Positions 47,110 to 59,910 of a stretch of 64,000 bases of DNA are shown here, piece by piece. Positions within the stretch are counted from its first letter, which is position 1. Every line of letters starts with the position of its first letter. Source of the stretch: Hirudo medicinalis (Eukaryota > Annelida > Clitellata > Hirudinida > Hirudinidae); NCBI GenBank assembly GCA_011800805.1, contig MPNW01000232.1, positions 110,571-174,570 on the forward strand, read 5' to 3'. The notes beneath the pieces are model-generated. The model worked only from the letters and a program-made list of their open reading frames with translations. It was not told the origin of the DNA and did not search any database. The position numbers and the translations under genes were made by a program.

Positions 47110-48859
47110 GGATGAATTTTGCATGAATTTTTCAAGACTAGATCCCATGGCTCCTATGCATTGTTTGACCAGTGAAATCTCCATCCTCATGAGATATGCG
47201 AAAGAATTTAAGAAACATTTTTTAAATGCATAGTTCTTGGATTGAATTAACCTTAAATGAGTTGATGGCTTCAGAAAATGGAAAATTTTCAGCCAGTTTT
47301 GCTTTGAATGTTCTGCATGGACATCTTTATGCCTAGTGCAATTTGAGGTAATGTAATTTTTCTTCAGGCAGTTGCCTTAAAATGTTTATGTGGTTTGTTA
47401 GCTGCATGAGCAAAGCAATGCAATTACTTGGAAGTTGCTGTGAACTCATAAATCGCATTCGATCATTAATGAATTACAAGCTGCATAATGAATGATTTGC
47501 ATGTATTATCTTTGTTGTTCTATCCAAAATCTGAATGTAAAAAAAAACTGTCTGCAACAAAGTTACTTAGTTCCTCTAAGCTGAAACATCAGAACAACAT
47601 GACTAAAAATGGAATCTTTGTCTTTCATGAATTTGCAAATTAGAAAATTTGGGACAGTTCTAATAAAGTTGCCATAGCTTTAATTATTGGTCATTTAGTC
47701 ATTGAGGAAGTAGGAGGTGAACATCCTCTGGCTCATTTTGATGTAAAGTTCGTTGCGACAGTTGATTACTTAGCTTGGGAGTTCTTGTCACCTGCAATGT
47801 ACATTCGAGGCTGGGACCCTTGCCACAGTTCAGTCAGTTTAATTTGCTTTTGGTGGAACTCTATCTGCGCTTCGATAGATTTTGATGCCCCTTTCGATTT
47901 GGTAGTTTTAAGGGCTTCCAAGAGGTATTCTAAGACGTTTAGACCCGTAGTGATTAAACATGTACAGAAACTAACAAGGGAATTGATGCAATTACTTTTT
48001 GCTTCCTGATGGTAATGTAGGGACATAACATAATTTTTGTTCTTTAATTCCTTCTCTGCCTTGCGACCACACCTGTGGGCCTAGACACAAATTGTTAAAT
48101 TCAATATTTTGGAAATAATGTTAAAAGGATCGTTTGTAGGATCGCACATCCATCATAAGTAAATATGCTCGATCTCCTCTCTAGATCCATAAACACTAGT
48201 AAAATATCATAAAACTAGTAAAGCATTTCTGGTTCATTATATTGTGTAGCACCCACTATGTTTAATGGAAAATCGTAAACATCCATCGCAACAAACGACC
48301 TTACATTAATTCAATGCAAGCAGACTTGGGGGTGCTTGTTAGTTTTCATTTTCTAAAATTTTTCAGCTTGTCCGATTTGATTGCCTATATTTTTATTGTT
48401 CCCAGGTACAAGTTAACGGAGTCGATTAAATTAGGGTGACTTGAAGGTGAGGCTGTGGTTCCTAACGTGGAATAGCCTTTACTTTCTTAATTCTCATGAG
48501 ATTATATGTTTCTATTAGAAAGTTCTAAAAATCTCTTAAACGCATACATAAGGACCATAACAACTTAAGTTGCATATCTACCCGGGGGGCGTATTCCCCA
48601 ATCTTGGCTGGGCAATGAGAGGGTTTGGCAATATAGATAGGCTATTCCATCACGTAGTGATTTAGTGCCTTCCTTTACGTTGATTTAGAGGTTTTGAATT
48701 TTTGGTTTTATCGATTAAATAATTACATACTAAATACAATTATCCTAATTTTAACGTGCACCAATGTTTCTCAAAGACATCTGATCACGTTCTATCCTCG
48801 GCATTAATAAAACGCAAATTAAACAAGAAAAACTAACTAAATAAGAAACAAACTAAAAT
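47110..48859. other. RNF103 3' UTR and intergenic DNA
   Basis: Contains the RNF103 3' UTR to about 47.69 kb. An 86-codon minus-strand ORF at 47766-48026 has a charged, protein-like stretch (IEAQIEFHQKQIKLTELWQG) and ends near a GTGACA donor-like sequence. I cannot assign it to any family and do not call it as a gene. The rest is AT-rich with nothing recognised. Confidence 0.5.
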
Positions 48860-49085
48860 AACTAAATATATAAATGAAGTGAGAATTTTATTTTGCAACC
48901 GAATGATCAACACAAATTTGGTAAACAAGTGGGTCTTGAGTCTACTTCTGAATTCACCTGTGGAAGTCGATGCACAGATTGAGGAGGGAATAGAGTTCAA
49001 GATGGGGGGCCTGCTAGAAGAAATAAGCAATCTTCCATTGTTTTCCATCTAGATCTGAGGAGATCAAGAGAAGTTTACGGAAGCA
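48860..49085 (-). mobile_element. LINE C-terminal tail fragment (CR1/L2-like)
   Basis: A minus-strand reading frame gives RSRW...GPPILNSIPSSICASTSTGEFRSRLKTHLFTKF across frames. This resembles the terminal WNSLP...FKxxLKTHLF block of CR1/L2-type reverse transcriptases and the tail of the FBP1-intron element. It is a short degenerate fragment. Confidence 0.55.
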
Positions 49086-49239
49086 GTCTCGCTCTAGAAT
49101 GGAATAAACAATAGCTGACAATTCCAACAAAAGGTCATTAAATATTTCAATAATTGACTCCCTTGCCAGAATTTGTATCATTAGCCCCCGCTTGACATTA
49201 TCAATTTGGTTATTAATAATTATTATTATTATTACTTGG

Positions 49240-51800
49240 TTGAAAAGAGTTTTGATTAAAAATCATTTAATATATGCTGTGGCATCAGTTCTTGCAGGGG
49301 AAAAAGTGGAAGAAAGAAATCCAAGACATCAAAATAGAACACCAAAATGGAAAAGTAGAATCCATAAAACAATCAACACTTATTGGAAAGATCTTGCACT
49401 GATAAAGGAATTCAGAAAAGGAAATCTCAGTCCAAATGTAAAAAATAAAGTGATGACAATATGTAACAAATTAACAATGACACTAGACCAACTTGATGAA
49501 GTCCAAGCCACCACAGTTATGAAGATGCAAGCAAAAGCCCAACGATTAAGAAGATATGACAAACAAAGCACTCAATATTATCAGAACAAATTGTTCAATA
49601 ATTATATGAAAAAGTTTTGCAGAAATATGAAAGAACATCAAATTGAAATAAAAGATCCTCCATCATTAAGTGAAATATATAATTTCTGGAGACAAATTTT
49701 AGAAAATGACATAAGGCAGACTAGAAACAAACTGGATTGAGGAAGAAAAAAGAGCATTCAGTCATCTAGAGGTGAATGAATGGAGTGATTTCACACTTGA
49801 AGAAATAACCCGAGCCATAAATCAAACTTCAAACTGGAATTCCCCAGGATTGGGTAAGCTGCATAATTTTTGGATTAAAAAGTTAAGAGCAATTCATCCC
49901 ATCTGACTATAATGTATAATAACATAATGAAAAACACATCACTCCAACAAAATTGGTTAACAACAGGCATTACATTTTTGCTTCCATAAGACAACAAAGA
50001 CCCAGGTAGATAAGAGACTAATAACATGCCTTCCCATGATATTCAAAATTCTCTCAAGTGCAATAAAAAGCAGAATGTACCACTACCTTGTTAAGAATAA
50101 AATATTTCCCCCAGAAAAAAAAGGTTGCAAAAAGTCATCTAGAGGTTATAAGGATCAACTTCTGCTGAACATGGCAATCAGTCAGCAAAAAAGAAAAGGA
50201 ACTAAGTATGGCCTGGATTGATTATAGAAAGGCTTTTGACAGCATTCCACATTCATGGAAATCTACAAAGTTTGCCCTGTTATTAGAGAATTCATCAAAG
50301 GCTCAATGACAAAGTGGAAAACAAAAATGTACCTTCGTTTCAATAAAGGCATATTGGCACAACCAATAATGGTCAAAAGATGAATTTTTCAGGATGATTC
50401 ACTCTCATCATTGCTATTTTGCTTGGCTTTGTTTCCCCTCATTCAGCTTCTGCTGAAAACAAGCAACAACATGGGTATGTTATTTATGGTTCATGAAACT
50501 GTTCATGAAAAATGAGGATCAACTGAAACAAGCATTAGCCATTGTTAAAAACTTTAGCAATGGCATACAGATGACATTTGGATTGGATAAATGTGCTACT
50601 GTCAATATTAGAAATGGAAAGGTCATACAAAGCAATGGCATTGACATTGATAAGGATACCCATATTAGAAATATTGATGCAGAGGAAACTTACAGATATT
50701 TGGGAATAGCACTTCCAGTAATAAGTTGTAGTTATGGGGTAATAGAATGGCTCAGATCTGATTTACAAAAAATTGATTGGAAAACAAGAAAATTACTGAC
50801 TCTGGATGGAGCACATCATCCAAATGCTGATATTGATAGGTTATACTTTAATAGAACAGATGGAGGAAGAGGTCTTCTCAGTGTAGAAAACCAAAAAAGA
50901 AATTACTGGCAATCAAACATTAGATAAACAAAAATGTAAACAGTTAGAGAAAAATCATCAAGACAAATACCAGAATAAGTCGCTTAATGGCCACTTTATA
51001 AATAACATAAATATAGCAGGAGTGGATTTAGTAGGAACCTGGAAGTGGCTAAAAAGTTCAGGACTAAAAATTGAAACTGAAAGTCTGATGGTAGCTGCAC
51101 AAGAGCAAGCTCTAAATACAAAATACTTTCAAAAAAAGATATTAAAGCAACAAATAGAAGGGACAAGCAGAATTTGCCACAACCAGGTTGAAAGTATCAG
51201 TCACATAATATCTGGTTGCTCAATATTAGCACCCACAGAATATACAAAGAGACATAACAGAGTGGCAAATTACATACACTGGAAAATTTGTAAATATTTT
51301 GAAATCGATACAAAATTGAAGTACTATGAACATCAGCCTCAGAATGTAATAAGTATGAGAAAAGGAACAATTTTGTGGGATAAAACCATATTTACTGATA
51401 GAGAGATATTAGCAAACAGACCCAGCCTAATAGTACATAATAAAGAAAAAAAATCATGCTTGATTATAGACATATCAGTTCCAGATGACCCAACATCATC
51501 CAAAAAGAAGCAGAGAAATGAATAAATATAAAGATTTACAAATAGAAATGCAAAGGATATGGAACACCAGTGCAAATGTTTTGCCTATAGTAATAGGTGC
51601 ATTGGGAATACTAAGCAATAACTATGCAAGAAACCTAGAAAAGATTCCAGGACAACCATCACCTCAGCAGTGCCAAAAGATTGTGCTTCTTGGAACTACT
51701 GGGATTTTAAGAAAAATACTTGGCTGAATCAGCTTGATCCCTGGCATGGATCCAGATCCAACCAAAACCAGTTTTGAAAACTGTGACAATGATGTAACAA
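49240..51800 (+). mobile_element. R4/Dong-NeSL-like non-LTR retrotransposon with restriction-like endonuclease, degenerate
   Basis: Successive plus-strand frames give a continuous RT-endonuclease polyprotein with breaks: an N-terminal segment (TPKWKSRIHKTINTYWKDL), GLGKLHNFWIKKL, KKGCKKSSRGYKDQLLLN, WIDYRKAFDSIPHSW, QMTFGLDKCATVNIRNGK, LLTLDGAHHPNADIDRLY and GGRGLLSVE. The C-terminal restriction-like endonuclease region contains NRPSLIVHNK, CLIIDISVP and YKDLQIEMQRIWN. The YxDD catalytic box before FMKNEDQLKQ is destroyed by a small deletion near 50490, and there are further stops and frameshifts, so it is inactive. ATT/TAA repeats flank it on both sides (49209-49235 and from 51803), matching the TAA target preference of Dong-type elements. 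Confidence 0.85.
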
Positions 51801-51802
51801 TG

Positions 51803-51830
51803 TAAATAATAATAATAATAATGATGATGA

Positions 51831-51862
<32 letters not shown>

Positions 51863-51865
51863 ATG

Positions 51866-51897
<32 letters not shown>

Positions 51898-51902
51898 GAT
51901 GT
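51803..51902. repeat. TAA/ATG/GTG compound microsatellite at 3' end of R4/Dong-like element
   Basis: (AAT)n followed by (GAT)n with an internal GGT block. It directly abuts the 3' end of the retrotransposon and may be its 3' repeat tail or its target site. Confidence 0.85.
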
Positions 51903-54900
51903 TAATTAACCACAACTAAGACACTGCTGCATCGACACTAACTGTGTGCCTATCCATAAATTTTTTCTCATCCTTCATTAATAGAATTTAATTAATTTAA
52001 TTGATATTTATTTTTTGTGTTATTAATTAATGGATGTGTGATAGTTAATCTTGTGCCGCCTGATTATTCAAGAAATTTCGTGTTTGAATGAAATTGATGC
52101 TACGAATTCTATGATTTTGCCATGTTTCCAAGAATTGTTTTTTTGCGATCTGACCTCCTTTGGTTCGGCCTCATTCTCTAGCTTTCCTAGCCAATTGAAT
52201 GGAAGTTTTTTCGTGCTGAAATAAATGCAACTACAACGCACTCAGTTTTTGCATGAAATGAAATCAATTATTTACCCCAGCATTTTCCTGACAAGAATCT
52301 GACACAGGCATCACACAAATGAATGTTTACGTGGTTTCCTCGCAACATAAAACTTTTTGCTTTGCAGCGAAGACAAAAAATGTTAATAAATGAGGTCCAC
52401 AAGTTAAGTCATGCATCTAGGATGGGGTCGATAAAAGGGTGAATGTGAATTTTTGGGTCAATTTCGCTCGGTCGACAATTTAAAAAAAAATGTTGACGTG
52501 TGGTTTCAGGAAATAGGATTACAAACTTTAGAAGTTTTGTGATTTGCGGATGTCGATTAGCTACATTATAAATTTGCATTTAAATTTGTTCGTGGTCTTC
52601 AAAAAATACTAAAAACTACTGGAGGAATGTTTGATCAACTTTTCAAAAATCAGTCGATCTCCTTTGGGGTGTTCCTTGGGCACAGATATGAGGTTCCGCA
52701 TTTTTCGTTTATCCTTTATTTGGATTGTAAGCAACCAATAAACAATGAAGAAGACAAAATAAAGGTCGATCGGTCAAGTTCTTGCTATTTTTAGAATTAT
52801 AACTAACTATCGGACCTAAACACCAGAAAGTCCTTCTGATACTTTAATGATACATTCCGAGACTTGGAAGGAGTTCAAGATTTGAGCTTCTTTTGGGGGT
52901 TCATGAGATTGAGGTTTGTACGACGGGGAATTCGGACAACTTAACGTCATTGCTTAAAAATATATGAAGCCAAGGTTAGAATCTTATTTAGTTCACATCA
53001 AGTGCTTGCATGCGAATATATCAGTACTTTCACTTTCGATTATTTAACTTGGAATAAATCAAATTACATAAAAATCAACATCAGTAATCTTCGAATATAT
53101 ATACATATATTATACATTATTTCAGACATTGTGAAGTTAGCAGGTGAAAAAGTGTGAGGTTTTGCATCTCACAAATGTTTAAAAAAAATTCAAAATCAGT
53201 GGGACATTGAGAGCAACATTATTGACGTCAGAGTGTCGAGAACGCAGAATTCAGATCGTTACACCTACATCTTTTGTTTGCCCAGACTACATCTAGAATA
53301 TATGTGATTTAAAGTTTTGTTGAATTAAATATCAATTAATAGAGGCTCATAGAAGCAAAAAACATTTTATGAAATTAATTGTGAGAAGAAGTGCTAAAAT
53401 GAGACTTTTAAGAATTTTGAGACTGAAGATCGTCAGCTAATCTCAGCTTCTCGAAAACAATTGAAATGGCGTCCCAGTTGTTAAATGTTAACAGTTTTTT
53501 TTTAACAAATTGTTTTGTTTATTTGGACCAAACATTTTTCATGGTGACGACATCTGAAGGTGTTAATAAACAGCCCGTGTAAACCAAATCTCAAGTTACA
53601 CAAACCTTGGCATCGAAATATTGTAGCGTGGTCCATTATGTGGTTTCATGATGTCAGATATTAAAGCCTGATTGTCACCGATGAGTGCGTTCTATATTTT
53701 TTATTATTATATTAATTATTTTGTTATTTTATGGACTTCACACTGCCTTGAAAACAATCCTGTTCGATTTTCGTTTACAGTGATCTTGAAGTTCCAGTTG
53801 GAGCATATCTCCGCAATTAAATTACAATTATAATTAGTGTTAGTATTAAATTATAAAGGAAACAATTGATAATAAATAAACATTAAAGGGATACAGATAC
53901 TCTTGTAAAGATCTCTTCATCGATTTTATCTCCAAGAAAAGCATCTTATCGATATCTATGGATCGTATTGACCGGCATTATCGTCTCAGATAACTTCATC
54001 AATTGATCTCACCTATCGCCATGTTGACATGTTTTCCAACCACTCCTTCGCGGTATTTCAAGTCCACTTATGCTCAAAATAAACTTTTACGTTCTTAATA
54101 TTAACGAGACCTGAATGGATTTGAATAATTGCTTAACTAATTGGCTTGTCCCAATGAGTTTCATCCCAAATAGTTAGCCGAAGACAAAATCACATGTTAA
54201 TTTGATAATATTAAATATTTGTTAGTGATTCCGGAAGTTAGTGAGTCGATGGCGAAACTTTCATTCGGCGATTGTTGCCATGACTTTCCAAAAGGAAGTT
54301 GGACTTTCAAGACTTTTCTATTTACAACATCGTTGTAAAAATCACGTTCTGCTTATGAAGACCTATAAGACCTCAACACAACTCTGAAATTCACAAATCA
54401 AAATATGACCAAAGGAGGTTAAAAATAGAAACGTTAACCACGAAGTAATGACTCGTAACGCTATTCATTCCTTTTGATAAAGATGAGTCGCAATTTGTTT
54501 GAAGTGGTTTATTATTAATCGTCTAAATTATAAATGTAATGCGGTGGACGTAAATGATTATCAATCATAGTAGCCAGCACCAGTTATAAGAGATTTGTGT
54601 TTATCAATAACTTCATTCCGAGACTCGAATCACACGAGATCCAGCACGAAGGATGAACATTGTTCATTGAACAAATCAAGATTTTTTTTTTATTAGAGAA
54701 CACGATGTGAATATTTTCTAAACGGTCACTCATCACGACTTTAACAAATCAAAATTACAATATCTTTTAATTTAATATAAATGTTTTTTTAGTAACTCCC
54801 TTAAGTTGTAGTTAAAAAATATTTAAGAATATTTAACAACCTTATTTTTGAAAATCTAACAATTAAATAATAATATTGTGAAAACAGTTTTTCTGACAAG

Positions 54901-55600
54901 TAAAGGAATAAATGGAACCCGTTATCTTAAGAATCTGTCCCATAATGTTTTCAGCAAGAACTAAGCATATGCAATAGATATTTCTATCAAACGTGCAACA
55001 AATTTCCACTCTAAAAGCAATAAACAGTTATTTGCACAAAGCAAATTTTCCAAGAAATCCAAACCGCCGAAACTACGTCCCTGGTTAATGATTGTGTTTA
55101 TTGACGATAAGTATTTAAATTTTTTTTGTTAGTTTGTAAATTGAAAGTGGAGACTTCAACGGGAAAGAAAATAAGCACTCACGAACCATCGACCAAAGTC
55201 CGCCATCGATTTTTGATTTGCGACAAATAAATTTGGTTAAAAAAGCCATCATGTGGTGCTTCATGAATATTGATGAGATGAACAAATATAATTAAGGACA
55301 CTTATATCTAGAGAAGGTGAGGCGACAGGCAATGATTTGAATCACATCTTCAAAGTTCAGTGACTTGGTTTTATTCAAAGTTCGAGTTTGAAGTTTACTT
55401 ATTAAGAATTAATTTTTTTAAGCATCGTAAAATGATTTTAATCGGATGACTGACTGCCAGGAATTGTCGTGACTGTACCCAGTAACAAGTTAGTATCACC
55501 TGTGACGTGACTATTGTTGTTAAGAACATCAGCTATGTTATTGTGTATATGAACCCACATGAGTGATCATTTCGTGGGGGGCGTTTGAGAGGTTTAAAAG
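51903..55600. other. Gene-poor interval upstream of EVI5
   Basis: About 3.7 kb of AT-rich DNA in which I find no ORF over 60 codons, no recognisable exon and no clear mobile element. It probably includes EVI5 upstream regulatory sequence. Confidence 0.5.
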
Positions 55601-55700
55601 AGATTCTGTTTTGATTTTTGGAACCGGTTGATTACAATTTTGTTTTTGTATATTTTTACGTCTTCTTTTGGATATTTTACTTTACGAGATTAATGATCAG
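55601..55700 (+). other. Candidate 5' UTR exon of EVI5
   Basis: A strong donor (GATCAG|GTAAGT) at 55700/55701 is followed by an acceptor (GACATACAG) at 56050, 22 bp upstream of the predicted EVI5 ATG. This implies a non-coding first exon ending at 55700; its start is not determined. Confidence 0.45.
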
Positions 55701-56072
55701 GTAAGTTGTTGTTTTGATGGACGTTGCTAGATGTAAACAGTAAAATTAATCGTTGTGAAAACAACCAAGGTGGATTAAAAGCACCAAACAATGTTGGTTA
55801 ATGCGGCAGTAACCACAAAATTTTTTGCGTGTTTCACAATGCTGTTTTAATTCAAGAATATCTTTTTTGTTTGTTATTTTAGGATGATACATGTATATCA
55901 TTTTTGATGTTGAACTGAACTGACAAACGTCAGCCTTGTTTCATGCTCTCTTTAAAAGCTGTACAACACATTTAAACTTCAATTTGTTGATGACAAGTTT
56001 TTCAATCCAGCAATTTTAAAACAATGCATATAAATGTTTTTGACATACAGGTTTATAAATAAAGCATTCAAA

Positions 56073-59000
56073 ATGAAACCTCCCCTAAATGAAAATATAG
56101 AGACCTCCCACGATCAGTCAGAAGCCAATGAGGAACATCAAAAAGTTTTAAGAACATCCAGTCATCCACAGAATTCCACAACAAACAATGATTGTTCAAT
56201 CTCGCATAACAAATTTTCTACGTGTGAAAATCACGTGATTGAATCAGGTCTTGCAAATCAAACACAATCTGAAAATCAAAATAATAATGATCCACATGCA
56301 GGACAGGATGATCAATTCAGCAAATGCAGCAATTATCTCAACAGCAGGTCCACATTTCGTTCGAGTAATGGAAGTGTGGAAACATCGGGCAGTTCCAAGA
56401 GGAAAAACGATGAACTCGGTGAGAACGAAGCGACTCGGGACGTGAAGAAGTCGGTCGACTCCGGAAAAGTTGATTTGAAACTGGAGGACTACGAGCTCTT
56501 AGTAAAACTTGAAGAAGCCAACAGGTGATTTTTATTAAATGAGTCGTTAATCATGCTTAACTACGAAATTAAAATCCTCTCAAACAATAAATAATTAATT
56601 AATTATCCTTAAAATTCTCCAAAGGCTCATTGAGTCAGATTCCAAGTCTTTATCATTTTCCGTCGACGGGTGTTCCAAATCGTCGTCGTCGTCGTGCGTA
56701 CGAAGGTCGTCGTCGGGACACAAGAAGTCTCTCTCGACGTCGTCGGGGTCTTCTTCGTGTTCCACTCGTCACAAGAAGTCCCCCTCCGTCTCCTCGATCG
56801 TCGGCAACTTTCTCTCCAGGCAGAATTCCATCTCCAGCGAGCACTCGGAATGTTCGCACAAGATCGGCATTCCGTGCTCCTGTTCCCAGTCGCAGACGCC
56901 CGACATAGTCGAAGAGGCAGGCAAAGGTTCATTGATTTCGCAACGCGTCCGAGATTCTTTCATTCCGTTATTTGCAACAGATTATTCTGGATTTTATTTT
57001 GATTTATTTATTTTATTTTAATTGTTTTGATTAGTTGTTTTTTTTAAATCTTACAAAAAAGTTTCCTCACATCTGTCGTTGAAATAGTGGAATCAATCAA
57101 TTGAAATGGATTTTCATCGTCACATTGTTGTATATTATGTCACATATTCGAACGTTGTTTATGCCTTCATTTTATAATGACATCATAACGACATGTTAGT
57201 CACAATTCGTTGATGTAATAACAGAACTGGTCTGTGACAACTGGTCGACATGGAGGCAGATTGTTGACAACTGGGAACTCTACAAGGATAGGAAGTCGTT
57301 CATCAAAGTCTGTTTTATGCTGTTATGAGAGCCTCTTAGTTTTGTTGTGACTGTCATCATCACATGTCATCATCACAAGTTTTATCATCATACTTAGCAT
57401 CCTAATCATTACCTAACACATCTCACCTAGTTCTATTCATTTTTCTTGTCGAGGGCGTCTGTGGTTTGTTAAGCCACAATTTGTGTTTCATCATAATTGT
57501 CTCCGCCTCATTTAGTAACGACCCGGGCAACCCGGGGTGCAGTTAAGCCACCGTGCTCGGTCCGAAACGAACCCCTCGACTTTTATGCTCCGAGGGGACT
57601 TATTATAAAAGTCATGATTAATTGCAATAGTGAGAAATGTATCAGATTTATCAGATGAAGCCGAACTTTATTATTAGTTTACTAGGAATTAATAATTAAT
57701 AATAATAATAATTATATTATATTAGGTGATTGGGTAATTTCCAGGAAATGGTGAGGAGGGGAATTCCATCCCACTTCAGGGGGCTGATTTGGCCACTGCT
57801 GAGTGGTGCGAGCGATTCGTCGGAGAAATCAAACTACAAAATCTACCTGAGGAGGTCGTCGAAGTTTGAGAAGTTCATCCGACGAGACGTGTCGAGGACT
57901 TATCCGAACCACGACATGTTCAAGGAATTGGACGGACCCGGTCAGGAGAGCCTGTTTAACGTCATCAAGGTGCCAAGTTTGGATTGTTTATGCGACGTGA
58001 ACTTTTACTCTGCTCGAGTGAAACCGTCACGACGTGGGGTGATATTTAAGGATCGGGTGTCGTAAAACGGTAACGAGCGGCTCGTAATGCTTGCAATAGG
58101 ACAAAAGCTAAGAAAGGAAAGAACGTTCGGCTCTTTTACGCCAGCGTGTCAATGAACGGCAAACATTTCTGGCAAATTTTATGGTCTGCATGGTTGCTTT
58201 TTTATGCAAATGTTTTTAAAGGCTTTTTGACGAAGGGCTTTTTCCCATTTATCGGCACCGCCGTCGCTTCTAGGAACCTCTCTGCCATCTAAAAATCAAT
58301 TTCGAATAACGGCTTGACGACCGTAATCTTTGGAGCCGTTGCTGTAAAATGTCAAACGTAAGCCGACAGTTTAAAAACATCGCTCGATTCCAAAGTTCGA
58401 GAACGATGCACGAACGTGCACCATTTTCACGGTCGGATTTTTAATGTTTTCGACGAGCTGTAACTTCATGCTGAGGTTCATTTTTAGAGTTTGTGGTTTC
58501 GAATGAAATTTGTTTTCAAGCGATTAAAATTTAATGAGCACTGAAATCGAAGTGTTTACATATGTTATGTAACATAATTGAAGGACCACCTAAAACATTG
58601 CTCTTTTTTTTACATTTTAAAACACAAACATATTTTTAATTATTCGTTTCTCTGAATTTCAGATTTGAACATTTTAGCTCTTTTAGATGTTGAACCTTTG
58701 AGCGATCCTAGTAGGAATCATGTTATGCATTGCAGGGATTAAAGAAATTATTGCGAAAGTAATTGAAATATTCTCGCTCGCCATGTTACCGTGTCGGGCG
58801 GGTCGTGTCAGGACGCATCTGAAAGTCATTAGTTTGCCACTCAACTGTGGCAATGAATGTGAATTCATTTGAAAATGGATTCGAATGGAAGTTTAAGAAT
58901 GTATTTAATAGTTTAAAAATTCTTTAAATTCCTATCAATATTTTAAAATCATGAAAACTTAAGTGTGTTTCTTATTTTTGAAATCCGCTGCAACAAACTA

Positions 59001-59408
59001 AGAAGGGTTTTTCCCTGGTTTTTCCGTTCGGTGAATGAAGTTGCACCTGACAGATCTTTAAGATATGATGTTGAATTTCTCTGAATGATGTTTGATCCCG
59101 TAATTATTATATTTAATGGATCACTGATCGAGTGAGTTTAGTGGAAAGGATGCTCGAGTAAATAATGAAGATTTAAGCAAAGCTAAACGGGAAATGTCAT
59201 TGGGTGGCTGATGCGATGATGTCCTTATTATGGCGTAATTATAAGTGCTAATTAACACTTTCAAGGCCTACTCGATCATTGACCCCGAGGTGGGTTACTG
59301 CCAGGGAAGTGCTTTCGTTGCTGGATTGCTTCTCATGCAGGTGAGACTTGATTTTAATCCAAGCTTTTGATCTAAACATGCTACATTAGTTTTTGTTATT
59401 AATAATGT

Positions 59409-59463
<55 letters not shown>

Positions 59464-59786
59464 GTAGTAATAATAATGATATGTTACAAATAATAATAGT
59501 TAATTTCTATGGCATCACTTGCAGAGGTGATATTAAGCCACATAAGTTATTTGTTAATAATAATACATGCAATAATAATATTATCAAGTGATGAAATATT
59601 TGTCCTTTAGATGCCAGAGGAAGATGCATTTGCAGTGTTTGTTCAGGTGATGCAGAAGTATGGACTGAGGGAGCTCTACAAGCCATCCATGGCAAGGATT
59701 GAACTCTGCATCTATCAGCTGGAGTGCATGATTCAGGTTATAATTATTGCCCTAAACTTATATTCTGACTCTTTCTTGATGGTTGA

Positions 59787-59817
<31 letters not shown>

Positions 59818-59866
59818 AACCACTGAATGCTTGAAGTATGTGTGCGAGTATGTGTGTGATGTGGAT

Positions 59867-59910
<44 letters not shown>

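Noticed and set aside
56627..57002. Arg/Ser-rich and Val-rich ORFs on both strands around the EVI5 exon 2
   Set aside because: They arise from the TCG-codon-rich serine linker of EVI5 read in other frames.
57521..57600. Possible tRNA gene
   Set aside because: There is GGTCCGAAAC resembling a B box, but no acceptor stem or anticodon arm can be paired. Reported as an unexplained hairpin instead.
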